From Agarilytica sp033852165 (lineage in GTDB: Bacteria > Pseudomonadota > Gammaproteobacteria > Pseudomonadales > Cellvibrionaceae): a DNA stretch of 64,000 nt. The number at the start of each line of letters is the position of its first letter. The stretch's first letter is position 1. The position numbers and the translations under genes are program-made. Positions 26,684-35,689 of the stretch are shown here, in pieces. The stretch is taken from positions 1 to 64,000 of the forward strand of contig JAWSUZ010000058.1 in assembly GCA_033852165.1 (NCBI GenBank). Direction: 5' to 3'. The notes beneath the pieces are model-generated. The model made no database searches. It was not told where the DNA came from and saw only the letters and a list, made by a program, of their open reading frames with translations.

Positions 26684-28903
26684 CTACCGATTCTGAACCA
26701 AAGCATTAACAAACGACCCCATGCCGCCGTCCGACTCAACCCGACACTCATTAACATCCAACGGAAACGTCCCACCATTCTTCCGATACTCACTCCGCAA
26801 CGCAAAATCCAAATGCCGCTCCGCAACCCGAGAACCCACATCCAACGCCACCAACGCCGCATGCAAACACACATTCCGAATCTGCCCACCCATCAGGGCA
26901 CAAAAATTAGAAGCCCGCTCCAAATACACAGAACCCACCAAATGATCATCCGGCAAATGCAAAAGAAAAATCGCCAAACGCTGCTCCAACTGCGGCTGAA
27001 AAAAAGGAATCACAATATCCATACGCCGCTGAAACGCCTTATCAATATTGTCCGACAAATTCGTCGTAATCAAAACAACACCCTGATAATGCTCCAAACG
27101 CTGCAACAAATAATTCGTCTCCAAATTCGCGTAACGATCATTCGCACTCTTTACATCCGTCCGCGCACCCAACAAGGCATCGCCCTCATCCAACAGCAAA
27201 ATCACATCCAAAGCCTCAGCACGCGTTAACACCTTATGTAAATTCTTCTCCGTCTCACCAATATACTTATTTACAATCGACGCTAAATCGACACGGTAAA
27301 TATCCATCCCCACCTCAGCCGCCAAAATTTTCGCCGCCAAAGTCTTACCCGTACCACTACGTCCTGTGAACAATGCACGCACACCACAATTAGAAGAATT
27401 CTTAAACGCAGGCCCAAGGTTGTTTAACAATTGTTCCCGATAACGACACCGCTGCTGCAACTCATCCAACTTCTCCGCCGTCGAATCTACCGAAATCAAA
27501 TGCGCCCAACTGCCCTTCGCATCCAAAGAGTCCGCCAACATATCCAACTTCTGTCGATTTAAATTTCGACTCGCCAAACGAATATCCGCAAGATCAATAC
27601 GACACCGCTTCTCTAAAGACGCATTATTGATCGCCATCTCAGACACCTGCCGAATATAATCGCCCGGCAAACGAAACTGCGCAGCGATGCGGTCGACATC
27701 CTCTACATCCTGAAAAGGTTGAAGCACTTGAGAACCTTGCGAATTCGGAGGATTATTAAAAACCAAATACTTACGCCACAATAAAGCACGCAGACTGGGA
27801 TTAAGTAAGGGTAAAGACAGCGTAATAATCGTATCCGAATGCTTACCTTCTAAACCGCCTTCCTCGCCCAGAATAATCCCCAAAGGACCGTTATAACCTT
27901 TAAGTTTAGGAACCGTCGACGTTTCGCCTGGAGCAAGATCAAGAATAAAAACCGGCAAGGCATTTAGTATGGTGCATAGAATCCCAAAGGAGTCGTCAAT
28001 CGGCGATGCATTTTTATCATTACCACCATTACCGTCCGCCCCAACAAGCGTTGAATCGACAACAATAAGACTTTTAGACAACCGCGACGCAATAGCAGAA
28101 AAAACATCAACGCTGTGACTGCCTTCTTGCGCGCGCAACACCAAAGTATTAATCCTATTATCACGAAACAATTCAGGAACGCCCTCGACTTTCGCGCGAA
28201 GATCATCATTCAAAATCAACTCATCCATACTGATCAAGTCATCAGACGCATGAAAAACCCACGCTACATCCTCATCGCGGCGTTGATTTCCACGAATCAA
28301 ATCCCACACCACGGCATTCACTTTTAACACCCATTCAGAACGCGGCACCAAGATACTTTCTGCATGCATTAATCCGCTCTTAATCAGCGGATGACAAATC
28401 TCCCAAGAGCTTTGACCTTGCGTAATATTTTCACCCGACACCATATGCCCCAAAGTTTCCAACATGGGCCTGCGAACCGCCAAAGGCTGCTGCAAGTCTG
28501 AAAACAAAGTACCAAAACGCGAATCCTCTTCGACCAAGCCTGCCAGTATTAAAGCCATTTTGCTGGCGAAGCTAAGGCTTAGGGATTCACTCAATGCAGC
28601 GAGCGGCATTTGGACTCGGGACTCACTTTCCATTTCCAGTAATTTTTCAGACCACCAATCCGTCCCCTCTTCCCAACGTAGTCCATCTGGCATCACACTC
28701 GTTGATTGATCGAAGTATTGTTTTAAAAAAGGATAACGTTGGAAGTTCTGTTCCAGATTTTGCCCGCCGACCTGGCTTAGCCGAGAGATATAAAAACAGA
28801 GACAGTAAATACTCGCGTACATATTGAGCGCATAGTGATCTTTCACCGTTAAGGGCTGAACCGATTCGGTTTCGATATTTTGTTTTTCGACTAATGCATC
28901 CAT
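26684..28903 (-). CDS. AAA+ ATPase of the injection system (Afp15/Pvc15-like)
   Basis: 739 residues from the ATG at 28903, which has AGGA seven bases upstream; an open TTG at 28951 lacks this. The C-terminal third is an AAA+ module: Walker A ALFTGRSGTGKT, then YIGETEKNLHKVL, Walker B DVILLLDEGDALLG, sensor 1 GVVLITTNLSDNID and arginine finger region AFQRRMDIVIPF. The N-terminal part (about 1-480) is helical and includes a second, degenerate nucleotide-fold-like region. Afp15-type ATPases are required for particle assembly or cargo handling in eCIS; they occur in essentially all such loci. It follows the 809-residue gene by 34 bases and ends before repeat copies 2 and 3. Confidence 0.93.
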   Translation of the reverse strand: MDALVEKQNIETESVQPLTVKDHYALNMYASIYCLCFYISRLSQVGGQNLEQNFQRYPFLKQYFDQSTSVMPDGLRWEEGTDWWSEKLLEMESESRVQMPLAALSESLSLSFASKMALILAGLVEEDSRFGTLFSDLQQPLAVRRPMLETLGHMVSGENITQGQSSWEICHPLIKSGLMHAESILVPRSEWVLKVNAVVWDLIRGNQRRDEDVAWVFHASDDLISMDELILNDDLRAKVEGVPELFRDNRINTLVLRAQEGSHSVDVFSAIASRLSKSLIVVDSTLVGADGNGGNDKNASPIDDSFGILCTILNALPVFILDLAPGETSTVPKLKGYNGPLGIILGEEGGLEGKHSDTIITLSLPLLNPSLRALLWRKYLVFNNPPNSQGSQVLQPFQDVEDVDRIAAQFRLPGDYIRQVSEMAINNASLEKRCRIDLADIRLASRNLNRQKLDMLADSLDAKGSWAHLISVDSTAEKLDELQQRCRYREQLLNNLGPAFKNSSNCGVRALFTGRSGTGKTLAAKILAAEVGMDIYRVDLASIVNKYIGETEKNLHKVLTRAEALDVILLLDEGDALLGARTDVKSANDRYANLETNYLLQRLEHYQGVVLITTNLSDNIDKAFQRRMDIVIPFFQPQLEQRLAIFLLHLPDDHLVGSVYLERASNFCALMGGQIRNVCLHAALVALDVGSRVAERHLDFALRSEYRKNGGTFPLDVNECRVESDGGMGSFVNALVQNR

Positions 28904-28937
28904 TGTTATATCCTGGTCTCGCGCATCATTACAAACC

Positions 28938-31367
28938 CTATGAAACGGCAACGTGAAAGTGAAATTGGATAACCCGACCCAACATCGGTAACCAACCAGG
29001 ATTCTGATCCAGACCGGAACACCTAACGTCGAGACGCGTGTGTTTTAGATCTGCCACCACATCAATATGGCTCGACGTAACATATACCCGACTGGGAAAC
29101 TGAAATAAGGTTTCGATCAATGTCTGCTCATCCACACTATCGAGCGACAACTGGTGTTTAAGGTATAAGCGGATAAAGGGAATCGTAAGCGATGCCCAGC
29201 GTTGCATTGAAGTCGAAATGCATTTTTTATTGTACTGACAAATTGATTCGACAGGAGAATTTGCAAAATCACACTGAACCAATGAGATACCAGATCCCAA
29301 CTCGCTATACGCCTGTAAGCTTTCATAAACGATTTTAAGATTAATCTCGGCGTATTTTTTTGCATCATGAGCTTCCAGATCCAAACCATACAGTTTGATC
29401 TGTCGCTCAACAATGATGCAGCCCTGCGACCAAATACGCAGCGTTTCCCGCTGCATGGCCCAATGGACCACAACGTTATGTGATTCGGCTTGCGGATCAT
29501 CCGACAGAGCCGTTACATCATGCTCAACGATATAACGCCACCAATCCTCTGGCAGATAATAATCGGGGTAGGATTTTAACTGTTCACCAATCCGTGATTT
29601 AACATTGCGATCATCCAACTTCGCCAACAGGTTCCAGATCGGATCATCGTTAAAATCGCCAATATTATTGCCAATTAACGAACGAGATACCAACTCTAAT
29701 AAAGCCCATCGGCTGAACACCTGGTCGATGCCCCACTTCTCATCCATACACTCGGGTAACTGTAATTGCGCAAGGAGATTAATTAAGTAAAAACACCCGC
29801 TCAGTTCGGTATCTAACTGGCCACCCTGTAAATAAAGTTTATTGTCGGTTGCATCGTCAGCACTATTGGATACAAGATCATCGCCTACTGGGAAATTGCT
29901 AATCTCGTGGTTACTAACCTTGTCCTCAAGCTCAAGGGCTCCACACTGCGAACCCAACCCCTCTGCTCCCGCATTATTATTTTCTTTAGGTTCTTTTAAC
30001 TGGCTAGCAACGTCATCGGATGACTGTTCAGCAGAAATAGCCCCATCAAACAGAACTTCCGTATCAACTACATCGTCCATATTATTACCCACTACTACAC
30101 CATCAATCGCTTCGTTTGAAGCGGATTGTTTATTCGATTGATATGATTGTCGTTTTTGAGTCTTGTCTAATACCTGTGAAGACTGAAGTGAAGAATCTGC
30201 GATATCACCATCAGTGATAATCTCATTACTTTCGGAAAATGATGAAAGAAAGGCTTGAGAAACTCCAGATTGGCTCTCGTCAATTTCTGGCTGATAGCCC
30301 GATAACATTTCATCATTACCCTCGGCCTCTTCCGTTTTTTTCCACCAGTCGACAATCTGATCTTCAAAAACACGATTGCGCAATACCTGGGGATTAGAAG
30401 CCGCGAGGCGAGCGACACCGAGCAAACAGGCTTGCGCCCGTCCTAAACTACGATCCCAACCTTGTGCGTCAAACATCGGCACCCAGGGTGGATAAACCAA
30501 GCGTTGTCTGTCGCCGTAGCGACTCTTGTCGAAATCACTCAGAACTGCTTTGTCATCAGCGCGCAAGGACGCAGACGGATACCCACGATCCGAGTAATGC
30601 GCTGGCGAGTTTTCTGATCGCGCATCTCCAGATTCGTGATGATCATTCTGATTCAAGAATTCGTGATCACCTTTCGATTGGCGATCGGTGATGTGAGAAT
30701 TAGCTGAGGCATTATTATCGTTAGGTTTTGGCTTGCTAAATCCACCTTCTAGTTTCGCCGCCAGACCACTGAGCGAAAACGTGTGCAAGACAGCAGCTAA
30801 CAATATTTCAGCATCGTTGCTATTAATCTGTTTAACCAAGGCAATCCCTTGGTCCCATTCAGCTAAAGTATCCACCACCATGGGGATGCTTTTGGCATTA
30901 TCGAGCAAACAAGACGTCAGTGCGGACGAAATGCTGGAGGCAAGAAATTTATCGGCATAGGTTCGCCTCCACCACCATTTATGGTTGGCGCTTCCCTCGA
31001 TAATATCACGACACAAACACGCGACTAATTCGGCTTGATCATTAAAGACAACCGCTTTCGAACTGCCACTCAAGCGGCCTTTATGCGGCCTTAATGCTTT
31101 TTTATAAACGGAATCTAAACGTTCTTTAAGCGCAGACTCCCATTGTTTTTTTGCGGTTAACGCTGAACGACTATCGGAAGACGAACCATTGATCGAACTG
31201 TTTGGCATCGTCTCGACTATTTTATCAACCATTAAAATAGCCGACGGTGACATACCCGACGGCCTAAAATCAACAGCATTTAACATCTGTGACACGCCCA
31301 TCCGCAAAGCCCGAGAATCTCCGGTTGAAGATCTAACTTTTAACTGACAAATTCTATCGTTTAACAT
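28938..31367 (-). CDS. large conserved eCIS-locus protein of unknown function
   Basis: 809 residues, ATG start, no signal peptide or membrane helix. The N-terminal 240 residues are helical (ANHKWWWRRTYADKFL near 133-150). A central polar, acidic region (about 245-520) looks disordered. A C-terminal helical domain (about 540-800) contains FYLINLLAQLQLPECM, WALLELVSRSLIG and DPIWNLLAKLDDR. This C-terminal pattern resembles large uncharacterised proteins that sit next to the Afp15 ATPase gene in other eCIS loci, from memory only. It could be an assembly factor or replace a tape-measure protein, but nothing in it proves that. It sits directly before the ATPase gene in the same transcript. Confidence 0.75.
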   Translation of the reverse strand: MLNDRICQLKVRSSTGDSRALRMGVSQMLNAVDFRPSGMSPSAILMVDKIVETMPNSSINGSSSDSRSALTAKKQWESALKERLDSVYKKALRPHKGRLSGSSKAVVFNDQAELVACLCRDIIEGSANHKWWWRRTYADKFLASSISSALTSCLLDNAKSIPMVVDTLAEWDQGIALVKQINSNDAEILLAAVLHTFSLSGLAAKLEGGFSKPKPNDNNASANSHITDRQSKGDHEFLNQNDHHESGDARSENSPAHYSDRGYPSASLRADDKAVLSDFDKSRYGDRQRLVYPPWVPMFDAQGWDRSLGRAQACLLGVARLAASNPQVLRNRVFEDQIVDWWKKTEEAEGNDEMLSGYQPEIDESQSGVSQAFLSSFSESNEIITDGDIADSSLQSSQVLDKTQKRQSYQSNKQSASNEAIDGVVVGNNMDDVVDTEVLFDGAISAEQSSDDVASQLKEPKENNNAGAEGLGSQCGALELEDKVSNHEISNFPVGDDLVSNSADDATDNKLYLQGGQLDTELSGCFYLINLLAQLQLPECMDEKWGIDQVFSRWALLELVSRSLIGNNIGDFNDDPIWNLLAKLDDRNVKSRIGEQLKSYPDYYLPEDWWRYIVEHDVTALSDDPQAESHNVVVHWAMQRETLRIWSQGCIIVERQIKLYGLDLEAHDAKKYAEINLKIVYESLQAYSELGSGISLVQCDFANSPVESICQYNKKCISTSMQRWASLTIPFIRLYLKHQLSLDSVDEQTLIETLFQFPSRVYVTSSHIDVVADLKHTRLDVRCSGLDQNPGWLPMLGRVIQFHFHVAVS

Positions 31368-31448
31368 AGAGATGCTCGTTATCTTTTATAGGAAAATTTG
31401 GTTTAGGCGTTTTTACTTAGGATTAAAATCCAGGTTTACGGTTTGGGT

Positions 31449-33497
31449 TTAAGGCGTTGCCGCCGTCCCCTTAACGATGTAACCAAATGCACCCGCGGAT
31501 TCGTACACATCAAACAACTCGCCTTTAATTTTTATTGTGCGACCAGTTTTTCGGTCACCGCGATACGTCACGACCGGTAGATTCACACCCAGATTCACAA
31601 TGCCATTCGGGTCACGATCGTGTACCAATGAAGAGTTCGCCAATAAATGGTATTTTTCTATCTTTGACGTGTATACCCGCAGTGAAACCGCACGTTGAGA
31701 TGCACTCCTTTCTTTACCTTGAGTTGCGATAAAGAGCGTTGTTTTACCCTTAGGAACTTTCAGCGAAATCGTATTGTTGATAGTGAATTGGGTTTTCTCG
31801 AAACCATCCCACGATGCCAACAGTAAACCTGAAAACTGAGGTTTGGCAACGGCTCCTGTTACAGCTGTTTCTTTCACGGAAACAGAACCCGAAGCAAGCG
31901 CTCGGGTACCAGGCCTAACACCTTCTGCTCTAATCGAATCAGCTCTAACCATCGATGCCTTTTTAGGCTGGTCAACCATTAAGGTCACCAACGAACCTGG
32001 GCGTAGGGATAATTTGGTGGGGTTATCCGAACCTCCAGATTTAACCGAAACCGTTTTAAATGGCGTAAGTGCTTCCATAGGCGGCAACACCGACAGTTTA
32101 ATTCGTGAAGGTTTTTCCGGAGCAACCTTGGTTCGATATTGTTGATTCCCAAACTGGGTAATCCCCCCCAGTTTTGATGACCATTTTTGTTTTTTATCAA
32201 CGTTGTAAAAACGCTCGGTAATAATGTATTCATGCTCACGATCACCTTCAGGTAACTTCAGCCCAAAAGGGCTTATCGTCGCAGTACTAACAAACGGTGA
32301 ATTGGTCTCGACAAAATTCATATTGCGCTGGATCGACTGACGATAAAAAACCGTATTTACGTCACTCGATTCAAGCACTACCTTCACACACCAATGCGGA
32401 TTCGCTTGGTAAAAGGCTTGGTCGGGAACGGGAACCGTCCAATTAAATTGAAAGGTCGCACTATCAGTCGGTAAAATATCTTGATAGCCTGTTAAACTGC
32501 CCGCCGCAGGTGAAGCGTCAGTGGGAATTCGCTCAAAAGTATCGTGAGAAGGCAAACCAAAATTGGCCCATTGAAACGATGCCCTAACATCATTCGCTGT
32601 AACCAGGTTCCCACCGGTTAATGTATTGTTATGAGCCACTGCTGTAAAAATATTTTCTTCATTCCAACTAATCGTCGAGGTACTATGATTCGTGGCTAAG
32701 TCATCCACACGAACTCCGTTACCAATAGAAGAATCCAAAGTGGCATTACCCCACGCACTTTCCGGTGGAACAGCGCTTTCAGTTCCGAAAATCAACAAAC
32801 CTCCGGTACTGTCTTGATCAAACGGCCAAGTATATTCATGGGCCGTTGCGAAACTAGAGGTTGCAATAATGTTGGCGTAAAAACCAAAGTAGTCATTGCT
32901 GCCAAAATTAAATGGTGCGGCCCGAGGAATCGCGACTTCGACAGTCCAGAGATTACCACCCGCAAAACTGGTGCGGGCTGTTACACCACCCGTCGTCAAC
33001 TGAGACTCCCACGTTCCGTCATCATTGGCATCGAGAAAATAATCGATATCGGGTGTAATGTTCGTCGCGTCCGCAGGACAAACCCCACTCGGGCAGGGAT
33101 ATATCAAGAGCAAACGTTTGTCGTTATCACCCGCACTTGGATTTAATGCGATCGCAACAATATCCGTACTGCTAAAATTGGTTTCATCAACTTCAAAATA
33201 CAGATAAAGATTACTAGCATCCGTAACCCCTTCCATAATCATTCCGCTGGGACTAACCCCCTCGACCAAATCTAAACGAAATGAATCCGCCCACTTGGCA
33301 TCCGTTACCAGGCCATCTAACGTGGCTGGTGCAGACACAACTGCAGTGCTGGGGACTATTAAACGGAAATCCGTATCAAAAGGACTCGGCGTGGTTTCAC
33401 CGCCACAACCGCCTACAAGTAAACCAACCAATACCGTAACAACGGCAGAGGTTTTCATCGTAAAACATTTAGTTAATATAGATATTTGTTTGTTCAT
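31449..33497 (-). CDS. lipoprotein with CBM9/DOMON-like domain inside the eCIS operon
   Basis: 682 residues; AGGAG eight bases before the ATG. An N-terminal signal segment ends in the lipobox LVGGC (Cys near residue 31), so membrane lipidation is expected. Residues about 50-240 resemble a family-9 carbohydrate-binding / DOMON-like beta-sandwich: LDGLVTDAKWADSFRLDL, ASNLYLYFEVDETNF, TVEVAIPRAAPFNFGSNDYF. The middle and C-terminal parts are beta-rich with a basic stretch (about 430-580) and no family I can name. An exported lipoprotein is unexpected among cytoplasmically assembled tail genes. It might anchor particles or act at the envelope during release. It lies between the IPT-domain gene and the 809-residue gene with short gaps. 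Confidence 0.72.
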   Translation of the reverse strand: MNKQISILTKCFTMKTSAVVTVLVGLLVGGCGGETTPSPFDTDFRLIVPSTAVVSAPATLDGLVTDAKWADSFRLDLVEGVSPSGMIMEGVTDASNLYLYFEVDETNFSSTDIVAIALNPSAGDNDKRLLLIYPCPSGVCPADATNITPDIDYFLDANDDGTWESQLTTGGVTARTSFAGGNLWTVEVAIPRAAPFNFGSNDYFGFYANIIATSSFATAHEYTWPFDQDSTGGLLIFGTESAVPPESAWGNATLDSSIGNGVRVDDLATNHSTSTISWNEENIFTAVAHNNTLTGGNLVTANDVRASFQWANFGLPSHDTFERIPTDASPAAGSLTGYQDILPTDSATFQFNWTVPVPDQAFYQANPHWCVKVVLESSDVNTVFYRQSIQRNMNFVETNSPFVSTATISPFGLKLPEGDREHEYIITERFYNVDKKQKWSSKLGGITQFGNQQYRTKVAPEKPSRIKLSVLPPMEALTPFKTVSVKSGGSDNPTKLSLRPGSLVTLMVDQPKKASMVRADSIRAEGVRPGTRALASGSVSVKETAVTGAVAKPQFSGLLLASWDGFEKTQFTINNTISLKVPKGKTTLFIATQGKERSASQRAVSLRVYTSKIEKYHLLANSSLVHDRDPNGIVNLGVNLPVVTYRGDRKTGRTIKIKGELFDVYESAGAFGYIVKGTAATP

Positions 33498-33556
33498 ATC
33501 CCAACTCCTATGGCTGGTAAATTATTAAGTAATTATTTAAACCTTCGTTTACGGCC

Positions 33557-34828
33557 CTACTGGAGCAGCGCCATCACTTCAATCGTTCGTGTAAATACCG
33601 CTGGCGGTTCCGTCGACCCCGTGCGCGCGACCGTAAATGTTACGGTCGCATCCGGCGTTGCCAAAGATGCTCCAGAACCTAGATCAAGACGAATGGCATT
33701 CAGATGATTTTCATTTACCTGATTCGCAGCAGGATTTGATGAGGTCACTAATACGGCCGTCCAAAATCCACCTGGGTCTCCGCTTACAACAGGACTTGTA
33801 ACAATATAATTTCCTATCGGACCCAAAATCGAATTCACACCGAAGGTAACAAAACCATCAGCGGCAACGCGAATATTGCCAGTCGACGCATCGAGGTTTG
33901 CGGCACTAATTTGAATCGGCTGAAAGGTGATTTCTGTATTGACCGCAGGTGTGTCACCAATTTCTAATTCCAACGCCTCTGATGTTGCATTTTCTGAAGG
34001 CTGGCCAATGGCCACAATATTAAACGTAAAATCAGACGAACCCGCAGAACCCGTAGTCACCGTCACATCAATATCTTGCACAAAAGGCGTAGGCTGGCTG
34101 CGAGGAATGGTCAGTTGATTCATCCCCCCTTCTATTACCGCGGTCCAACCGGGATCATCAAAAATCGCAGAAATGGTATACGTGGCAGCAAGTGATGTAA
34201 TCGCTGTGACTCTGACGGTAATGGTATATTCCGTATCGGCTTCCAATTCTTCGTCGGGGAAATCTTGATAACCCAATGTAATAGCGGTCGATAATTCTGT
34301 AACAATCGTCTGATCGACACGAACTGTAATACTGTCGCTGCCAAATTCGTTCGTCACTTCTAATGTCACATCCGCGCCTTCTGGAGGAACCCCTAGAATA
34401 GACGGCACATCAAATACCAATAAACGACTGTGACTTGCGGCACTGAAGGTGGTAACGGTTCGCCCAGCAATTAGAACTGAGGTCAGTTGATCGGGTGCTA
34501 AATTAAATCCCGAGACTTCCAGTTGTGTGCCTATGGGTGCGCCATCGGATGGTGACACCAAAACAATCTGTGGCGCATCGACTTCGGGAATACCCTCTTC
34601 TAACACTGTGGTGCGGGTTTGTAGGTTGTCGATGTCGGCCAAAATTTGATTCATTAGTTCGGCACTAATAACATCACCAGCCGTAACTTGGGTTGAACGG
34701 CGTAATACGAGTTCTTCTGAAAGCGCATCGAGTTCGTTCTGGTCCAGCCGTGAGCTGAGTAGGTCTAGCATGTCCGAAAGTGGGACAACCACATCACTAG
34801 GATGGGCGGTGGTTAGGTCAATTGGCAT
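33557..34828 (-). CDS. IPT/TIG-domain protein, fibre-like eCIS component
   Basis: 423 residues. The ATG at 34828 has a near-perfect site (GGGAGGAAT) directly upstream; the frame is open further, but that extension is translated repeat sequence. A short helical N-terminus (residues 1-85: VPLSDMLDLLSSRLDQNELD and AELMNQILADIDNLQTR coiled coil) precedes an IPT/TIG-like Ig domain (about 90-180; PQIVLVSPSDGAPIGTQLEV) and two or three further beta-sandwich regions. No signal peptide. The coiled coil plus Ig array suggests a trimeric fibre or decoration protein on the particle. It is the first gene after the repeat-filled spacer at 34.8-35.7 kb. Confidence 0.75.
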   Translation of the reverse strand: MPIDLTTAHPSDVVVPLSDMLDLLSSRLDQNELDALSEELVLRRSTQVTAGDVISAELMNQILADIDNLQTRTTVLEEGIPEVDAPQIVLVSPSDGAPIGTQLEVSGFNLAPDQLTSVLIAGRTVTTFSAASHSRLLVFDVPSILGVPPEGADVTLEVTNEFGSDSITVRVDQTIVTELSTAITLGYQDFPDEELEADTEYTITVRVTAITSLAATYTISAIFDDPGWTAVIEGGMNQLTIPRSQPTPFVQDIDVTVTTGSAGSSDFTFNIVAIGQPSENATSEALELEIGDTPAVNTEITFQPIQISAANLDASTGNIRVAADGFVTFGVNSILGPIGNYIVTSPVVSGDPGGFWTAVLVTSSNPAANQVNENHLNAIRLDLGSGASLATPDATVTFTVARTGSTEPPAVFTRTIEVMALLQ

Positions 34829-34970
34829 AAATTCCTCCCGGATCTTTTTGCTAGAACGTTTTTTAACGTCCCTTTGTATTAATAAAATTCTGTTTTCGGT
34901 TTCTTTTATATTTAGCTTGTAACATTTTGAGCTTTTAGTTTGTTCATGATTTTGGCCCGCTACAGCGATC

Positions 34971-35109
34971 CGGTAAGTATTTATGAGACACGCCACAAGT
35001 ACGTCCCTGTAGGCTCTCGGCTCTGGCATCCTGCTTCGCTCTAACAACTACATCCTTATAGTCGTCCATTGCCATCCATGGCAATGCAAGGTATCACAAA
35101 CACTTTCCG
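34971..35109. repeat. structured intergenic repeat, copy 4 (degenerate)
   Basis: 19-base inverted arms at 34971-34989 and 35091-35109 with four mismatches (CGGTAAGTATTTATGAGAC type). The core includes a GCCATCCATGGC hairpin and a 31-base module (35014-35044) found exactly, inverted, at 44961-44991. Confidence 0.75.
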
Positions 35110-35164
35110 AACCCCTGTAGCTACGTGCTTGTAGCTAGTATTTCTATTTGTCTTTTGCCTTTCT

Positions 35165-35472
35165 CATTCCCATGTTCTCGTTTGGGAATGCATACCTCAA
35201 CTACGCCCTATATCGATATGGGTTACCACGGGGACCGTGGGAACCAGATCGGCCAAGTGTTTTCTTTATCCTCGTTCCCATGCTCCTGCGTGGAAATGCA
35301 TACCTTTACTTCGTCCAAGTTTGGTATGGCTTACCACGAAGATCGTGGGAACCAGATCGGCCAAGTCTTTTCTTTTTCCTCGTTCCCATGCTCCCGCGTG
35401 GGAATGCATACCTCAACTTCGTTCAAGCTCGGTATGGGCTACCACGGAGACCGTGGGAACCAGATCATTCTG
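35165..35472. repeat. 108-bp tandem repeat, three units
   Basis: Units begin at 35165, 35273 and 35381, a strict 108-base period. Each has TTCCCATGCTC..GTGGGAATGCATACC and then TACCACGGGGACCGTGGGAA, two hairpins. Open frames across this stretch are by-products of the repeat. It fills the spacer between the IPT-domain gene and the baseplate-side genes with copies 4 and 5. Confidence 0.92.
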
Positions 35473-35505
35473 TTTTCTTTTCACTAACCTTAATTCTGGC
35501 ACTAA

Positions 35506-35668
35506 GCGTCGGGTATACGGTAAGTATTTCCTAGACCATCTAATGCCATTACCACACGGATGTGGTGTAGTAGACAGTGCAGGAGCACACTGTCGATGGA
35601 TGGCATTAGTGAGCCTACAGGGATGTATTTACGGCGTGTCTTGGAAATGCTCACCGTGTACCCGATGC
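35506..35668. repeat. structured intergenic repeat, copy 5
   Basis: 31-base inverted arms at 35506-35536 and 35638-35668 with five mismatches, most of them transitions. The core matches copy 1 closely: TAATGCC/GGCATTA, the ATGTGGT hairpin and GACAGTG-CAGGAGCA-CACTGTC. Confidence 0.88.
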
Positions 35669-35689
35669 GTTCTCCCACACACCAACACA

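Noticed and set aside
34829..35047. 73-codon upstream extension of the IPT-domain gene
   Set aside because: The extension is translated structured-repeat sequence, and a near-perfect ribosome site lies right before the ATG at 34828.
35165..35472. CRISPR array
   Set aside because: The whole 108-base unit is conserved, with no variable spacers, and no cas genes are present.
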